Below, piece by piece: positions 26,202 through 35,224 of a stretch of 64,000 nucleotides of DNA; positions within the stretch are counted from its first letter, which is position 1, and every line of letters starts with the position of its first letter. The notes below the pieces were generated by a model. The model saw only the letters and a program-made list of their open reading frames with translations. It made no database searches and was not told where the DNA came from. The stretch is from Lysinibacillus agricola (GTDB lineage Bacteria > Bacillota > Bacilli > Bacillales_A > Planococcaceae). The stretch is from positions 4,963,501 to 5,027,500 of the forward strand of contig NZ_CP067341.1 in NCBI RefSeq assembly GCF_016638705.1. The letters are read 5' to 3'. Made by a program: the position numbers and the translations under genes.

Positions 26202-26480
26202 TTTACGCCCCCCCATTTACACTTATCGCATTTTCAAGAGACGAAATATTCTTTCTCTTTATTATAAAGCAAAGATGCGCGGTACTGGGAATGAATCGAC
26301 TCCATTTCTAAAAAGGGATATTTCTGCATTTTTAAATGAAATATTATAATTATGGATATTTTCTCTAATTCAATTACACTAAACATAAGATAAAGTGAAA
26401 CTTTAATCGACGGGGGGCTTCTTCACCCTCCACCAATTGTTACTGCCTGTTACTACAGGAAAACAGAAAGGAGTTGCAAA

Positions 26481-27257
26481 ATGGAAGAAATCTTGACGAT
26501 TACGAATTTGACGAAGAGTTATGGTAGCAAAGAAATATTAAAAGGAATCGACTTGCACGTATCAAGAGGAGAAATAATTGGCTATATCGGTCCGAACGGC
26601 GCGGGTAAAAGTACAACTGTTAAAATTATTTTAGGGCTTGAGGGCGATTACGGTGGAGAAATTAAGCTTTTCGGAGAGAATATCGGACAGGATCAAATTG
26701 AATATAAACGAAAAATTGGCTATGTACCTGAAATAGCAGATGTTTATGATAATTTAACTGGTTATGAGTATTTAACCTTTATCGGCCAGCTGTATGGACT
26801 TGAATTAGAAGTCGCTGCTGATAAATCAAAATCCTTAATGGAATTATTCGGTGTTGGAGAAGCGTATCATGCAAGAATATCTTCTTATTCAAAAGGAATG
26901 CGGCAAAAACTGCTGATTATCGCCAGCCTTATACATAATCCAGATCTTCTGTTCTTGGATGAACCAATTAATGGGCTGGATGCGAATAGTGTAATGATCT
27001 TCAAGGAGATTTTGACTCAATTGGCTGCCCAAGGAAAAACGATATTTTATTCCTCTCATATCATGGATGTTGTCGAAAAAATCAGTAGTCGCATCATCCT
27101 GTTGAATGATGGAAAAATCGCTGCCGACGGGACATTTGCTCAACTACAGGCAGACAATACTGAAGGAACTCTGGAAAGAATTTTCAACCAATTGACAGGC
27201 TTCCATGATCATCAGGAAATTGGTGAGAAATTCGTTTCTATTGTACAAGAGGTATGA
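26481..27257 (+). CDS. ABC transporter ATP-binding protein (YthP/EcsA-like)
   Basis: 258 residues with all ABC motifs: Walker A GPNGAGKST, signature YSKGMRQKL, Walker B LLFLDEP, and the switch His in IFYSSHIMD. Similar in size and partner to B. subtilis YthP and EcsA. It energises the membrane protein encoded next, overlapping by four bases (ATGA). Strong ribosome site AAAGGAG at good spacing. Substrate unknown; Ecs/Yth-type exporters influence secretion and cell-surface traits. Confidence 0.85.
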   Translation: MEEILTITNLTKSYGSKEILKGIDLHVSRGEIIGYIGPNGAGKSTTVKIILGLEGDYGGEIKLFGENIGQDQIEYKRKIGYVPEIADVYDNLTGYEYLTFIGQLYGLELEVAADKSKSLMELFGVGEAYHARISSYSKGMRQKLLIIASLIHNPDLLFLDEPINGLDANSVMIFKEILTQLAAQGKTIFYSSHIMDVVEKISSRIILLNDGKIAADGTFAQLQADNTEGTLERIFNQLTGFHDHQEIGEKFVSIVQEV

Positions 27258-28894
27258 TCATGAAAGATTTCAAAATCCTACAAGTGCTTGATAAAATTCA
27301 ATTTATCTTTGTGAAAATGGGTGTCGATTACGAAATCATGCGAAAGATCCTCCATATTAAACTAACAATGGATGAACGCAAAGTACCAACAATATTTAAC
27401 CAAGCATCCAATAAAAACAAGGAAGAGCAAAAATACGGCTACATCAAATCTTTATGGATTTATGTTTTATTTGGGCTTATGTTAATTCCTTTTATGGGAT
27501 TTGGTCAAAACTATCTTTTCCAGATGAGTATTGCTTATGCCATGATTATTTTTATCATCATGACAACATTGATTTCTGATTTTTCTTCCGTACTTTTGGA
27601 TGTACGGGACAGAAGCATTCTCTCGACCAAGCCTATCTCTGCTAGAACGATCAATGCGGCCAAGTTTATGCATATTTTCATCTACTTAACGTATTTAACG
27701 ATTGCTTTTACAGCCATCTCCCTAGTCGTTGGCCTATTCAGACAAGGAATTGTATTCTTTATTTTAACGTTGCTCTTACTAGTTTTAATTAATATTTTTA
27801 TTGTTGTTTTAACGGCTGTTTTATATATTGCTATTTTAAGATTCTTTGATGGAGAAAAGCTGAAAGATATCATCAATTATGTACAAATTGGCTTATCCTT
27901 AATGCTGATGATTGGCTATCAAGTTCTTATTAGATCCTTTGAATTCGTCAATTTTGATATGGTTGTAACATTTCATTGGTGGAGTGTTTTTCTCATTCCT
28001 ATGTGGTTTGCCGCTCCTTATGAGTTACTGCTAAACGGTGACGTCTCTTTATTTACAGTGATATTCAGTATTTTGGCTGTCGTCATGCCAATCATCTCGA
28101 TATGGCTTTACCTAAAGCTAATTCCAACCTTTGAACGTAATCTGCAAAAACTATTAAACACAAGCAAATCGAAAAAAGAAAAGAACAATCGACTTAAAAC
28201 GCTTTTGTTAAAAACCATTTGTAGAACGAATGAAGAAAGAGCTTTCTACCGCTTCGCCTCCCTTATGATGAAACAGGAGCGAGAGTTTAAACTAAAAGTA
28301 TATCCATCTTTAGGATTTTCTTTTGTCATTCCATTTATTTTTATGTTTTCTTTTTCAAGGTCCGAAGCTATTGATTATACCGTTAGCATGAGTTATTTAA
28401 ATATTTATTTCAGCATGCTAATTATTCCGTCAGCTGTGCTTTTGCTCGGATATTCGGGAAAATATAAAGCCGCTTGGATCTATAAAGTCTTTCCAATCAA
28501 AGATTATACAGACTTGAAAAAAGGTAGCTTAAAAGCATTTTTGATTAAGTTGTATAGTCCGTTATATATTGTTCTAAGTATCATTTTCTGCTTCATTTAT
28601 GGTACGAGAATTATCCCAGATTTACTGAGTGTTTTAGTGGCAAGCTGCATGTACACCGTCATTTGTTACATCGGCATGGGAAGCAAGATTCCTTTCACAA
28701 AGCCCTATAATGAAGTTGGCGATGCCCAGAGCTGGAAAACTGTTATATTGCTTATCCCATTAGGTGTTCTGGCTGGACTGCATTACTTCCTGACAGCTCA
28801 TGTTTCTTATGGGGCAATCATTTACTTACTCGTGCTTGTCATCACGAATTTCGTTCTATGGAAGCTTGCGTTTAAGCGTACAAAAACGGTTTGA
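27254..28894 (+). CDS. ABC transporter permease (YthQ-like)
   Basis: 546 residues with about ten to twelve membrane segments and a basic cytosolic stretch near residues 300-330 (KLLNTSKSKKEKNNRLKTLL). It overlaps the ATPase stop by four bases, so it is translationally coupled. Start is ATG 27254, with ATG 27260 as alternative. Its 3' 500 bases recur in decayed form at 30.05-30.34 kb, marking one end of a tandem duplication. Size and pairing fit the YthQ/EcsB group; transported substrate unknown. Confidence 0.82.
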   Translation: MIMKDFKILQVLDKIQFIFVKMGVDYEIMRKILHIKLTMDERKVPTIFNQASNKNKEEQKYGYIKSLWIYVLFGLMLIPFMGFGQNYLFQMSIAYAMIIFIIMTTLISDFSSVLLDVRDRSILSTKPISARTINAAKFMHIFIYLTYLTIAFTAISLVVGLFRQGIVFFILTLLLLVLINIFIVVLTAVLYIAILRFFDGEKLKDIINYVQIGLSLMLMIGYQVLIRSFEFVNFDMVVTFHWWSVFLIPMWFAAPYELLLNGDVSLFTVIFSILAVVMPIISIWLYLKLIPTFERNLQKLLNTSKSKKEKNNRLKTLLLKTICRTNEERAFYRFASLMMKQEREFKLKVYPSLGFSFVIPFIFMFSFSRSEAIDYTVSMSYLNIYFSMLIIPSAVLLLGYSGKYKAAWIYKVFPIKDYTDLKKGSLKAFLIKLYSPLYIVLSIIFCFIYGTRIIPDLLSVLVASCMYTVICYIGMGSKIPFTKPYNEVGDAQSWKTVILLIPLGVLAGLHYFLTAHVSYGAIIYLLVLVITNFVLWKLAFKRTKTV

Positions 28895-28914
28895 GCCTGA
28901 GCTCAAGCCGTTTT
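28883..28914. terminator. Bidirectional terminator
   Basis: AAAACGGTTTGAGC / GCTCAAGCCGTTTT with a 4-nt loop, between convergent genes. A diverged copy lies at 30340-30378. Confidence 0.75.
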
Positions 28915-28917
28915 ATT

Positions 28918-29535
28918 TTAAAAAGCTTTTCTCTCATATATAAAAATAGACAATAACCACGACCCAATATATAAAATAATAACCGTAATGCTAGCTATAA
29001 AATACATTTGCGTTTCTTGTAAAGTCAAGAATCTCTGCATTAATTCTCCTAATTTACTATTGAAATTAGGAATAAAAAATTTAATTGTTAACAAATAGAT
29101 ACCAAATAAAGCACCTGAAGCAATCAGTAAATATTGCGTTTTAAATTTATAGGAAAATGGAAACATGAATGACATAGCGATCATAACAAGACCAATAATA
29201 AGCAGCATTTCTTTCCATATAAACAAGGTCTCTTTTCCATTTAAGAAGAAATTGCCAATATAAATGATGAATATAAATATTGTTGTAAATATCAGTGCAC
29301 CTATATATTTTGAGCTAACAATTTCCTTTCGCGTATACGGTAGCGAAAGGAGCAGAATATTAACGTTGTCTTTTTCATCGTAAGCGAAAGCATTTAGTAT
29401 AAATATTACACTATACAGAAATCCCAAAAATATTTGGGGGGATGTACCTGCCAATAAGTAGATTATTATAGTAGCAATGTAAAATAAAATTAATTTCTTC
29501 TGTATTAAAACATCCTTAAGTATTAGGTTAATCAT
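28918..29535 (-). CDS. ABC-2 transporter permease, duplication copy 1
   Basis: 205 residues with six membrane segments of the ABC2_membrane_5 type (LILKDVLIQKKLILFYIATI, FAYDEKDNVNILLLSLPYTR). The ATG at 29535 has AAGGGTGG upstream. The longer frame to 29595 encodes KPTLEDRCIIRKKGG, which is the tail of a lost ATPase gene, not part of this protein. It is a paralogue of the permease at 30381-30995. It must now borrow an ATPase, most likely the one at 31000-31857. Confidence 0.82.
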   Translation of the reverse strand: MINLILKDVLIQKKLILFYIATIIIYLLAGTSPQIFLGFLYSVIFILNAFAYDEKDNVNILLLSLPYTRKEIVSSKYIGALIFTTIFIFIIYIGNFFLNGKETLFIWKEMLLIIGLVMIAMSFMFPFSYKFKTQYLLIASGALFGIYLLTIKFFIPNFNSKLGELMQRFLTLQETQMYFIASITVIILYIGSWLLSIFIYERKAF

Positions 29536-29539
29536 ACAA

Positions 29540-29640
29540 TTACCACCCTTTTTTCGTATAATGCATCTATCTTCGAGCGTAGGCTTTTTTACCAACCGTA
29601 TCTCAAAAATATGTTTGCTGCTCGATTTCAGTAGCTGTCT
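29540..29640 (-). pseudogene. 3' remnant of an ABC ATPase gene (duplication copy 1)
   Basis: DNA here aligns with the last 100 bases of the intact ATPase gene (31003-31100); the peptide KPTLED is shared with EKPTLEDIMFYTKKG. The rest of the gene is deleted, and the next base block is the end of the GntR gene. Confidence 0.65.
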
Positions 29641-29643
29641 TTA

Positions 29644-30021
29644 TCACTCATCCTCTGAATATAATAGTGTGAGCATTTCCTTGAGTTCTGCTAAGCTAAT
29701 ATTCATTTCTTTCGCGTTTTGGATAGCGATCAACAAATTTTCTTCGACTACCTTTATTTTTCTTTCTCTCATCATTTCCTTATTTTGTTCTGAGATGAAC
29801 GAACCTTTTCCCACAATAGAATAAATAAACCCGTTTTTCTCTAGCTCTTCATAAGCACGTTTTGTTGTAATAACGCTAATTTCTAAATCCTCTGCAAGTT
29901 GGCGCATAGACGGCAATGACTGCCCCTCTTGTAAGTCACCTGTTAGAATAAGCTTTTTGATTTGAGCATGAATCTGCTCATAAATCGGCTCCTTTGAACT
30001 GTTTGAAATAATAATTTGCAT
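29644..30021 (-). CDS. GntR family regulator (YtrA subfamily)
   Basis: 125 residues: an N-terminal winged helix (KEPIYEQIHAQIKKLILTGD, LPSMRQLAEDLEISVITTKR, AYEELEKNGFIYSIVGKGSF) and a short C-terminal dimer helix (LAELKEMLTLLYSE), the YtrA subfamily that represses adjacent ABC transporter operons in response to cell-wall or drug stress. It once headed a GntR-ATPase-permease operon; in this copy the ATPase is gone. ATG 30021 follows AAAGAAGAGGT. It is the only intact GntR of the duplicated pair and probably controls both permeases. Confidence 0.83.
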   Translation of the reverse strand: MQIIISNSSKEPIYEQIHAQIKKLILTGDLQEGQSLPSMRQLAEDLEISVITTKRAYEELEKNGFIYSIVGKGSFISEQNKEMMRERKIKVVEENLLIAIQNAKEMNISLAELKEMLTLLYSEDE

Positions 30022-30044
30022 GCAAATACCTCTTCTTTATTTTT

Positions 30045-30340
30045 ATGTGATCAGCACAGATGACGTTGATTATTCCGTTAGCATTTAGATGTATATTTCA
30101 CCATGCTAATTATTCGTCAGCTGTACTTACGCTTGGACATTCAGGGAAATATAAAGCAATTCAGATTTATAATGTCTTTCCACATAAAGATTACATTGTC
30201 TATTGTTTTGAGTATAATTTTCTGCCTCACGAAAATTATCTTAGGTTTATTGAATAAGTTAAAAGCTTGTATACTGTTATTTGTTACATCACCGATACTC
30301 AGATTTTATTATATGGGACCTTGTATTTAAGCGCACTTTA
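30045..30340 (+). pseudogene. Decayed 3' copy of the YthQ-like permease gene
   Basis: Aligns with 28367-28885: GATTATTCCGTTAGCAT, ATGCTAATTATT-CGTCAGCTGT, GGGAAATATAAAGC and GTATTTAAGCGCAC all have counterparts in order. Stops, deletions and frameshifts destroy the frame. It marks the start of the second duplication unit and is followed by a copy of the same terminator. Confidence 0.7.
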
Positions 30341-30341
30341 A

Positions 30342-30378
30342 CAGCTTGAGCCTACATCACTGGGCTCAAGCTGTTTTA
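30342..30378. terminator. Terminator, diverged copy
   Basis: AACAGCTTGAGCC pairs with GGGCTCAAGCTGTTTT; duplicate of the terminator at 28883-28914. Confidence 0.65.
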
Positions 30379-30380
30379 TT

Positions 30381-30995
30381 TTAAAAAACCTTTCTCGTAT
30401 ATATACGAATAGATACTAGCCACGATCCAACATATAAAATAATGATCGTAAGGATAGCTACAAAATACATTTGCGTTTCTTGTAAAGTCATGAACTTTTG
30501 TATCGGTTTTTTTAATGTCTCCTTAAGACTAGGGGTAAAAAATTTAATGGCTACCATATATATACCAAATAAAGTACCTACACCAATCATTAAAGATTGT
30601 GTTTTAAATTTATAACAGATTGGCAGTATAAATGACAAAGCGACCGTAACAAGACCGATAATTAGCAATATATCTTTCCATAAAAACAATACCTCTTTTC
30701 CGTTTAAGAAGAAATTACCTATATAAGTAATGGATATAATTAGTAATGTATGCACCAACGAGCCTATATATTTCGAACTAACAATTTCCTTTCTCGTATA
30801 TGGCAATGAATTAAGCAAAATATTAGCGTTATCTTTTTCATCGTAAGAAAAGGACATAGTAATAAACGCCATACTATATAAGAATCCTATCATTACTAGA
30901 GACACATCTATAAATAAATAAAGTATAATGGTAGCAATGTAAAATAAAATTAATTTCTTTTGTATTAAAACATCCTTAAGTATTAGATTAACCAT
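30381..30995 (-). CDS. ABC-2 transporter permease, duplication copy 2
   Basis: 204 residues, six membrane segments, paralogous throughout to the permease at 28918-29535 (shared LILKDVLIQKKLILFYIATI and YDEKDNANILLNSLPYTR). ATG 30995 lies 5 bases after the ATPase stop, with its ribosome site AAGGGGTGG inside the ATPase end, so the two are an operon. The longer frame to 31070 reads the ATPase tail in another register and is rejected. Confidence 0.82.
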   Translation of the reverse strand: MVNLILKDVLIQKKLILFYIATIILYLFIDVSLVMIGFLYSMAFITMSFSYDEKDNANILLNSLPYTRKEIVSSKYIGSLVHTLLIISITYIGNFFLNGKEVLFLWKDILLIIGLVTVALSFILPICYKFKTQSLMIGVGTLFGIYMVAIKFFTPSLKETLKKPIQKFMTLQETQMYFVAILTIIILYVGSWLVSIRIYTRKVF

Positions 30996-30999
30996 CCCA

Positions 31000-31857
31000 T
31001 TACCACCCCTTTTTCGTATAGAACATAATATCTTCAAGCGTTGGCTTTTCCACAATGACAGAATCCCCAAATATGTTTACCACACGATTTTTATCAGCCG
31101 TTAATGCCTCAAAGCCTGTATTCGTTTTTCGGATTGCAACAAACTCTCGTTCCGTTTCCTGATCCAATAGATTCAATGTCCCTTTAACAATGGCATACTC
31201 CTCTTCAATCTTATAAAATTCCTTCGTGAATATATGCTCGCCATTATGAACAAAGGTAATATAATCCGCAATTCGATCTAAATCTGTTGTTATGTGTGTC
31301 GAGAAGAAAATCGTTTTATCTTCATCTTGCATTAATTCATGTAGAATATTTAGTAGCTCTCTACGAAATATCGGATCGAGCCCCGCAGTTGGCTCATCCA
31401 TAATAATTAATTCTGCATGATGAGCTAGAGCTATGGCTAACGAAGCTTTCATCTTCATTCCCTTCGAAAAGGTCTTCATATTTTTGTTTAGTGGTAGTTC
31501 GAACTGATCGACATAACGTTGAAAAGCGTCATCATCCCAGTTTTTATAGGCTGGTTTAATAATCCTTTTCATATCCTTTAACGTTACATATTCATAAAAG
31601 ACATTTTCATCATAGACAAAACCAATACGTTCCTTTATTTCTTTTTCATGCTTCTTATAATCCATCCCAAACACTGAAACAGTACCACTATCCTGCCTTA
31701 GTAAGTTCATAATCAATTTTATTGTTGTAGATTTCCCTGCACCATTTCCCCCGATAAATCCAGTTACAAAGCCCTTTTTTACGTTAATAGAAAAATCCTT
31801 TATTTGAAATCCTTTAAAAGATTTATGAACATGCTGTAATTCAATAACATTTTCCAT
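31000..31857 (-). CDS. ABC transporter ATP-binding protein of the duplicated cassette
   Basis: 285 residues: Walker A GGNGAGKST, signature FSKGMKMKA, Walker B ELIIMDEP, switch His FFSTHITTD, plus an 80-residue C-terminal extension typical of BcrA/YtrB-like ATPases. ATG 31857 follows AGGAGG by seven bases (ATG 31860 also possible). Upstream lies only the tail of a GntR gene, so its regulator must be the intact GntR at 29644-30021. It can serve both paralogous permeases. Confidence 0.84.
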   Translation of the reverse strand: MENVIELQHVHKSFKGFQIKDFSINVKKGFVTGFIGGNGAGKSTTIKLIMNLLRQDSGTVSVFGMDYKKHEKEIKERIGFVYDENVFYEYVTLKDMKRIIKPAYKNWDDDAFQRYVDQFELPLNKNMKTFSKGMKMKASLAIALAHHAELIIMDEPTAGLDPIFRRELLNILHELMQDEDKTIFFSTHITTDLDRIADYITFVHNGEHIFTKEFYKIEEEYAIVKGTLNLLDQETEREFVAIRKTNTGFEALTADKNRVVNIFGDSVIVEKPTLEDIMFYTKKGW

Positions 31858-31862
31858 CATCC

Positions 31863-31905
31863 ATCCTCCTATACAATAATGTAAGCATTTCCTTGAGCTC
31901 TTTAA
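31863..31905 (-). pseudogene. 3' remnant of a GntR gene (duplication copy 2)
   Basis: The minus strand reads LKELKEMLTLLYRRMDD, matching the C-terminus LAELKEMLTLLYSEDE of the intact GntR; AAGCATTTCCTTGAGCTCT is shared at DNA level. The rest of the gene is missing. Confidence 0.65.
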
Positions 31906-32010
31906 GGCAAATGCTCCTTTTTGAAATAATGTATATATACTTTATATACAATATATACACAATGGACATATTTTGCAAGTCATAAATTATTATTTGAAAA
32001 CAAAAAAGCG

Positions 32011-32046
32011 AAAACATGAGATTGCTAAATTCCAATCCCATGTTTT
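32011..32046 (-). terminator. Terminator of the YdhR-like gene
   Basis: AAAACATGAGATTG pairs with CAATCCCATGTTTT (one mismatch) just after the stop codon. Confidence 0.65.
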
Positions 32047-32060
32047 CTGTTTTAAAATAT

Positions 32061-32366
32061 TTAGTTGATTGGAGCTTTATTAATTGTTGATAATGCCTCA
32101 TTCACTTCGAATATCTTCCCACGAATATCGGTAATACCGAAACTTGTTAATCGTTCTGAATGCATAGTTAAATATTTCTCAGCATCTGTTTTGGTTTCAA
32201 ATAAATATATCCCACCAGCTTCTTTAGTCGCCGCATTCTCGGTCCAAATCTTCCAAATCATACCTGACTCTTCGTTAATACTTTTCGCTAAATCAACGAA
32301 TGCCTCGGACATTTCTTCACCGAATGGCCCGTCCATTGTAAAATCAACTTGCAATAAATATTTCAT
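32061..32366 (-). CDS. YdhR-like putative monooxygenase / ABM-fold protein
   Basis: 101 residues of a dimeric ferredoxin-like fold: KYLLQVDFTMDGPFGEEMSE, ESGMIWKIWTENAATKEAGG, YLFETKTDAEKYLTMHSERL. The WTEN and GG-IYLF pattern is that of YdhR-like proteins, suggested monooxygenases of aromatic compounds. ATG 32366 has AGGGAG upstream. It is followed by a terminator and preceded by the DsbA-like gene on the same strand after about 55 bases. Confidence 0.75.
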   Translation of the reverse strand: MKYLLQVDFTMDGPFGEEMSEAFVDLAKSINEESGMIWKIWTENAATKEAGGIYLFETKTDAEKYLTMHSERLTSFGITDIRGKIFEVNEALSTINKAPIN

Positions 32367-32421
32367 GATTAAAACTCCCTTTTTGATTAATTACAATTAG
32401 TTTTATACAAAAGTGACTCTT

Positions 32422-33342
32422 TTATTTATTTACAAAATAAGTTTCACCAAGTATTTCTTTCGCATCATAAGCTGTTGATGAAAGCTCTTTATCAACAAAT
32501 TTGTTGATATCTTTTTGTTCAATATCATACATCACTTCAACTTCTTTCGAAAAAAGAAGCTTTTCTTTCTCTAGCAAACTCAAAAGTGCCGGTTGTTGTT
32601 TTGGCTGTAGTTCATCTAAACTAAGAACCTGCTTTAGTCCAGCAATATAAGAATCTAACGTTCGGCTACCAACAATTTTCACACCTTTATTTTCTTCGTT
32701 CAACATGATAATGGTTGGAAATCCTCTAACGCCTAGTTGTGAAGCTAGCGCAAAATCTTCAGTTAATAATTGCTGTCCAATCGGTAGTTCAGCCTTTTTT
32801 AAAACCTTTTCTCCATCAAGTCCAAGATGATTAACGATTTCAAATAAAACAGACTTCTCTGCAATATTTTGATTAAATACGAAAACGGCTTCTCTTGTAC
32901 GACGCAAAAATATATTTGCTAAATCCTCATTTTGCTGTTGAATCACTTTAAAGACTCTAGAGGGAGGATAAGATGATTGAATAGGATTTTCAAACCAAAG
33001 CGTTCCATCAATCGGCATACGACTATGCTCGCCAACCTCTCTCCAATGTCCAGCAACATCTGATGGACTTGATATACCATTAGATACATCAGCAAAACCA
33101 GTCCATTTTTCTAGCAAACCTCCCATTGTAGTATGGAAATTGACATAATGGCCGTACTGCTCTACAAAGCGCCGCAGAACTGGCTCTAATGCCCAACAGT
33201 GCGAGCAGATTGGATCTGTCACATAATATAAATCAATCGATTTACTTTTCTGATTGAAATCAATTACCTGCATTTCATCATCTTCTGAAACACCACACAT
33301 TCCTGTTTCTAGATCACAGATTAAATTATTATTGTTCGTCAT
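32422..33342 (-). CDS. DsbA-family thioredoxin-fold protein (SpxH/FrnE-like)
   Basis: 306 residues. The redox motif CSHC in DPICSHCWALEPVLRRF, the helical insertion, and the cis-Pro loop GVRGFPTIIML mark a DsbA/FrnE-type fold; an N-terminal CDLETGMCG adds two cysteines. Firmicute members of this group include SpxH/YjbH, the adaptor that feeds Spx to ClpXP, so a thiol-stress role is plausible. ATG 33342 follows GTGGTG; the open frame to 33534 starts at a TTG and covers the divergent promoter region, so I reject the longer form. It is divergent from a TetR regulator that may control it. Confidence 0.8.
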   Translation of the reverse strand: MTNNNNLICDLETGMCGVSEDDEMQVIDFNQKSKSIDLYYVTDPICSHCWALEPVLRRFVEQYGHYVNFHTTMGGLLEKWTGFADVSNGISSPSDVAGHWREVGEHSRMPIDGTLWFENPIQSSYPPSRVFKVIQQQNEDLANIFLRRTREAVFVFNQNIAEKSVLFEIVNHLGLDGEKVLKKAELPIGQQLLTEDFALASQLGVRGFPTIIMLNEENKGVKIVGSRTLDSYIAGLKQVLSLDELQPKQQPALLSLLEKEKLLFSKEVEVMYDIEQKDINKFVDKELSSTAYDAKEILGETYFVNK

Positions 33343-33535
33343 CATATTCACCACTTTCATTTTCATGTCTTTATTAATATCAATACTTTGCTGTATCATT
33401 TTTTTAAAAAGCATATTTGCTTTATACTCGTATTTTAGTAAATAATGAAGATCATCAGTACCAATAATTCTTTCAATTTGTCGTATATACAACACATCGA
33501 AGAAATTGTTTAAAAAGTAGGAGTGATACAACAAA

Positions 33536-34105
33536 ATGACTCAATCAAAGACTGACCTTCGTGTTCTTCGTACTCGCAAATTAATTATGGATTCTTTCAT
33601 TGAACTTTCAAGTAAAAAAGAATTTAAGGATATTACTGTTAAAGATATTACGACAGAGGCTATGATTAATCGCGCAACGTTCTATTATCACTTTCAAGAT
33701 ATATATGACTTATTGGAAAAGGTATTATCAGAAGTATTATTAGTTAATTTAAATTGGAGTATCTTCGAAAAAAGTGAACTCAATGAAGAATCGATTATTC
33801 AAATTTTCACAGCCATAACGGACTTTCAAAAATCTTTATCTTATCGTTGTCATAGAGGATACGAAGATACCATTTCCCGTATTATTAGGGAACATCTCGA
33901 AATCGTTTTTTACAAGTTGTTATTAAAACAAAATAATGTGAACGAGGATGCGGCCCTAAAAACTACCGCTGTCATACTAAGCTGGGGAATTTACGGTGCT
34001 TCTGTAGAATGGAGAAAAAATAGTATGGATATATCCCCAGAGGAATATATTAAATTGTCAATTCCTTACATTATATCTGGGATCACTTTGAGTTTTAAAA
34101 AATAG
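33536..34105 (+). CDS. TetR/AcrR family regulator
   Basis: 189 residues: TetR helix-turn-helix (TRKLIMDSFIELSSKKEFKD, ITTEAMINRATFYYHFQDIYD) and a helical ligand domain. ATG 33536 has TAGGAGTGA upstream. The divergent neighbour is the DsbA/SpxH-like gene, and the 193 bases between them should hold the operator; a palindromic TTGTATATACGACAA-like site occurs near 33482-33494. A hairpin follows the stop region. Confidence 0.84.
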   Translation: MTQSKTDLRVLRTRKLIMDSFIELSSKKEFKDITVKDITTEAMINRATFYYHFQDIYDLLEKVLSEVLLVNLNWSIFEKSELNEESIIQIFTAITDFQKSLSYRCHRGYEDTISRIIREHLEIVFYKLLLKQNNVNEDAALKTTAVILSWGIYGASVEWRKNSMDISPEEYIKLSIPYIISGITLSFKK

Positions 34106-34161
34106 TGTGATTGGAGTTTTATTTAACTGCAAGTATGTACAAAATTTTTGTTCCCATAAAA

Positions 34162-34193
34162 GCAGAGCATGTTCTTTTCAAAACACGCTCTGC
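34162..34193. terminator. Bidirectional terminator
   Basis: GCAGAGCATGT pairs with ACACGCTCTGC (one mismatch) between convergent genes. Confidence 0.65.
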
Positions 34194-34207
34194 AGATTCT
34201 ACATAAA

Positions 34208-35158
34208 TTAACGATTTAAACTCTCTATATATTTTTCTGACTCATCGGCTATTCGCTTAAATTCAATATCATGAATATAGTGTGAGCAATCTAATTTTAT
34301 TAATGTGCCTTCTTTATGCTTACTCATGAACTCCTTTTGAAATCCATTCCACTCATCTTCATTCCAACCTGTCCCTTGACCATTTGAAGAGAACAAGAGC
34401 ATTGGAACATTTGGGATTCCAACCGCTCCTACCTTTTCAGCATTTGCCTTAATATGATTAATTTCATTCACCATATTTTTAGTTACCGTTCTACGATAAA
34501 AAATCACTTTATACAATTCTTTTTCCTCGTCTGTCAAAGTCCCATATTTTATAGCATCACTTTCAGAAAGGCTTGGAATCCATCTAGTAAAACCAATATT
34601 AGCAGCAAAGGCACTTAAATGAACTAGAGGCATATTTATATCATAATCTTTATATGCAGCAGGAACAGCCATATCCAATCCTATAATTGCCTTAACTTCA
34701 TTCGGATAGACTTGAGCCCAATACAATGCCTCAATTCCAGACATCGAATGAGGAAATAGAATATATGGTCCTTCAACACCTGATTTTAAAAGAGATTCTC
34801 TTGTTTCTTGTAAAATAGCATCAATATCACGGTTAGAATCTGTAATGTCACTAAAGCCATAGCCTGCCTTTTCAACGACAACGATTCTATATTTATCGCT
34901 TAACAAGGAATATAATGATTTAAAATCTAAAGCAGGTGAACTCGTGCCTCCCCCAGACATAAAGACAAGCGTTTCTTTTCCGTTTCCTTCTATGTACACA
35001 TGCATTTGATGACCATTCACTTCTACCATCTTCCCTGTTGGCTTAAATAATTTATCTTCCTTTGATAATTGTATTTGATGAATAATATAGCTTGCCGTAA
35101 TGATCAACAAAAGTATCGCTGCAATAATTGAAAAAAGTATCATGATTCGTTCAAACAC
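34208..35158 (-). CDS. Alpha/beta hydrolase with N-terminal membrane anchor
   Basis: 316 residues: membrane helix at 5-25 (ILFSIIAAILLLIITASYII), then a hydrolase domain with oxyanion region FMSGGGTSSPA, the SxSxG-type elbow FPHSMSGIEAL (Ser nucleophile), and the C-terminal His in LDCSHYIHD. It likely acts outside the membrane on an ester or lactone. GTG at 35158 follows GGGGTGG by about ten bases. Substrate unknown; single gene. Confidence 0.78.
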   Translation of the reverse strand: MFERIMILFSIIAAILLLIITASYIIHQIQLSKEDKLFKPTGKMVEVNGHQMHVYIEGNGKETLVFMSGGGTSSPALDFKSLYSLLSDKYRIVVVEKAGYGFSDITDSNRDIDAILQETRESLLKSGVEGPYILFPHSMSGIEALYWAQVYPNEVKAIIGLDMAVPAAYKDYDINMPLVHLSAFAANIGFTRWIPSLSESDAIKYGTLTDEEKELYKVIFYRRTVTKNMVNEINHIKANAEKVGAVGIPNVPMLLFSSNGQGTGWNEDEWNGFQKEFMSKHKEGTLIKLDCSHYIHDIEFKRIADESEKYIESLNR

Positions 35159-35224
35159 TGTCTTTCAACCACCCCTCTTAGGATTTTTATTATCCATCAA
35201 GACCAACAGAAGACACCATGGCTT

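Noticed and set aside
29536..29595. N-terminal extension of the copy 1 permease
   Set aside because: These codons are the tail of a deleted ATPase gene; the ATG at 29535 has its own ribosome site.
33343..33534. Long N-terminal extension of the DsbA-like protein
   Set aside because: It begins at TTG without a ribosome site and would leave no room for the divergent promoters.
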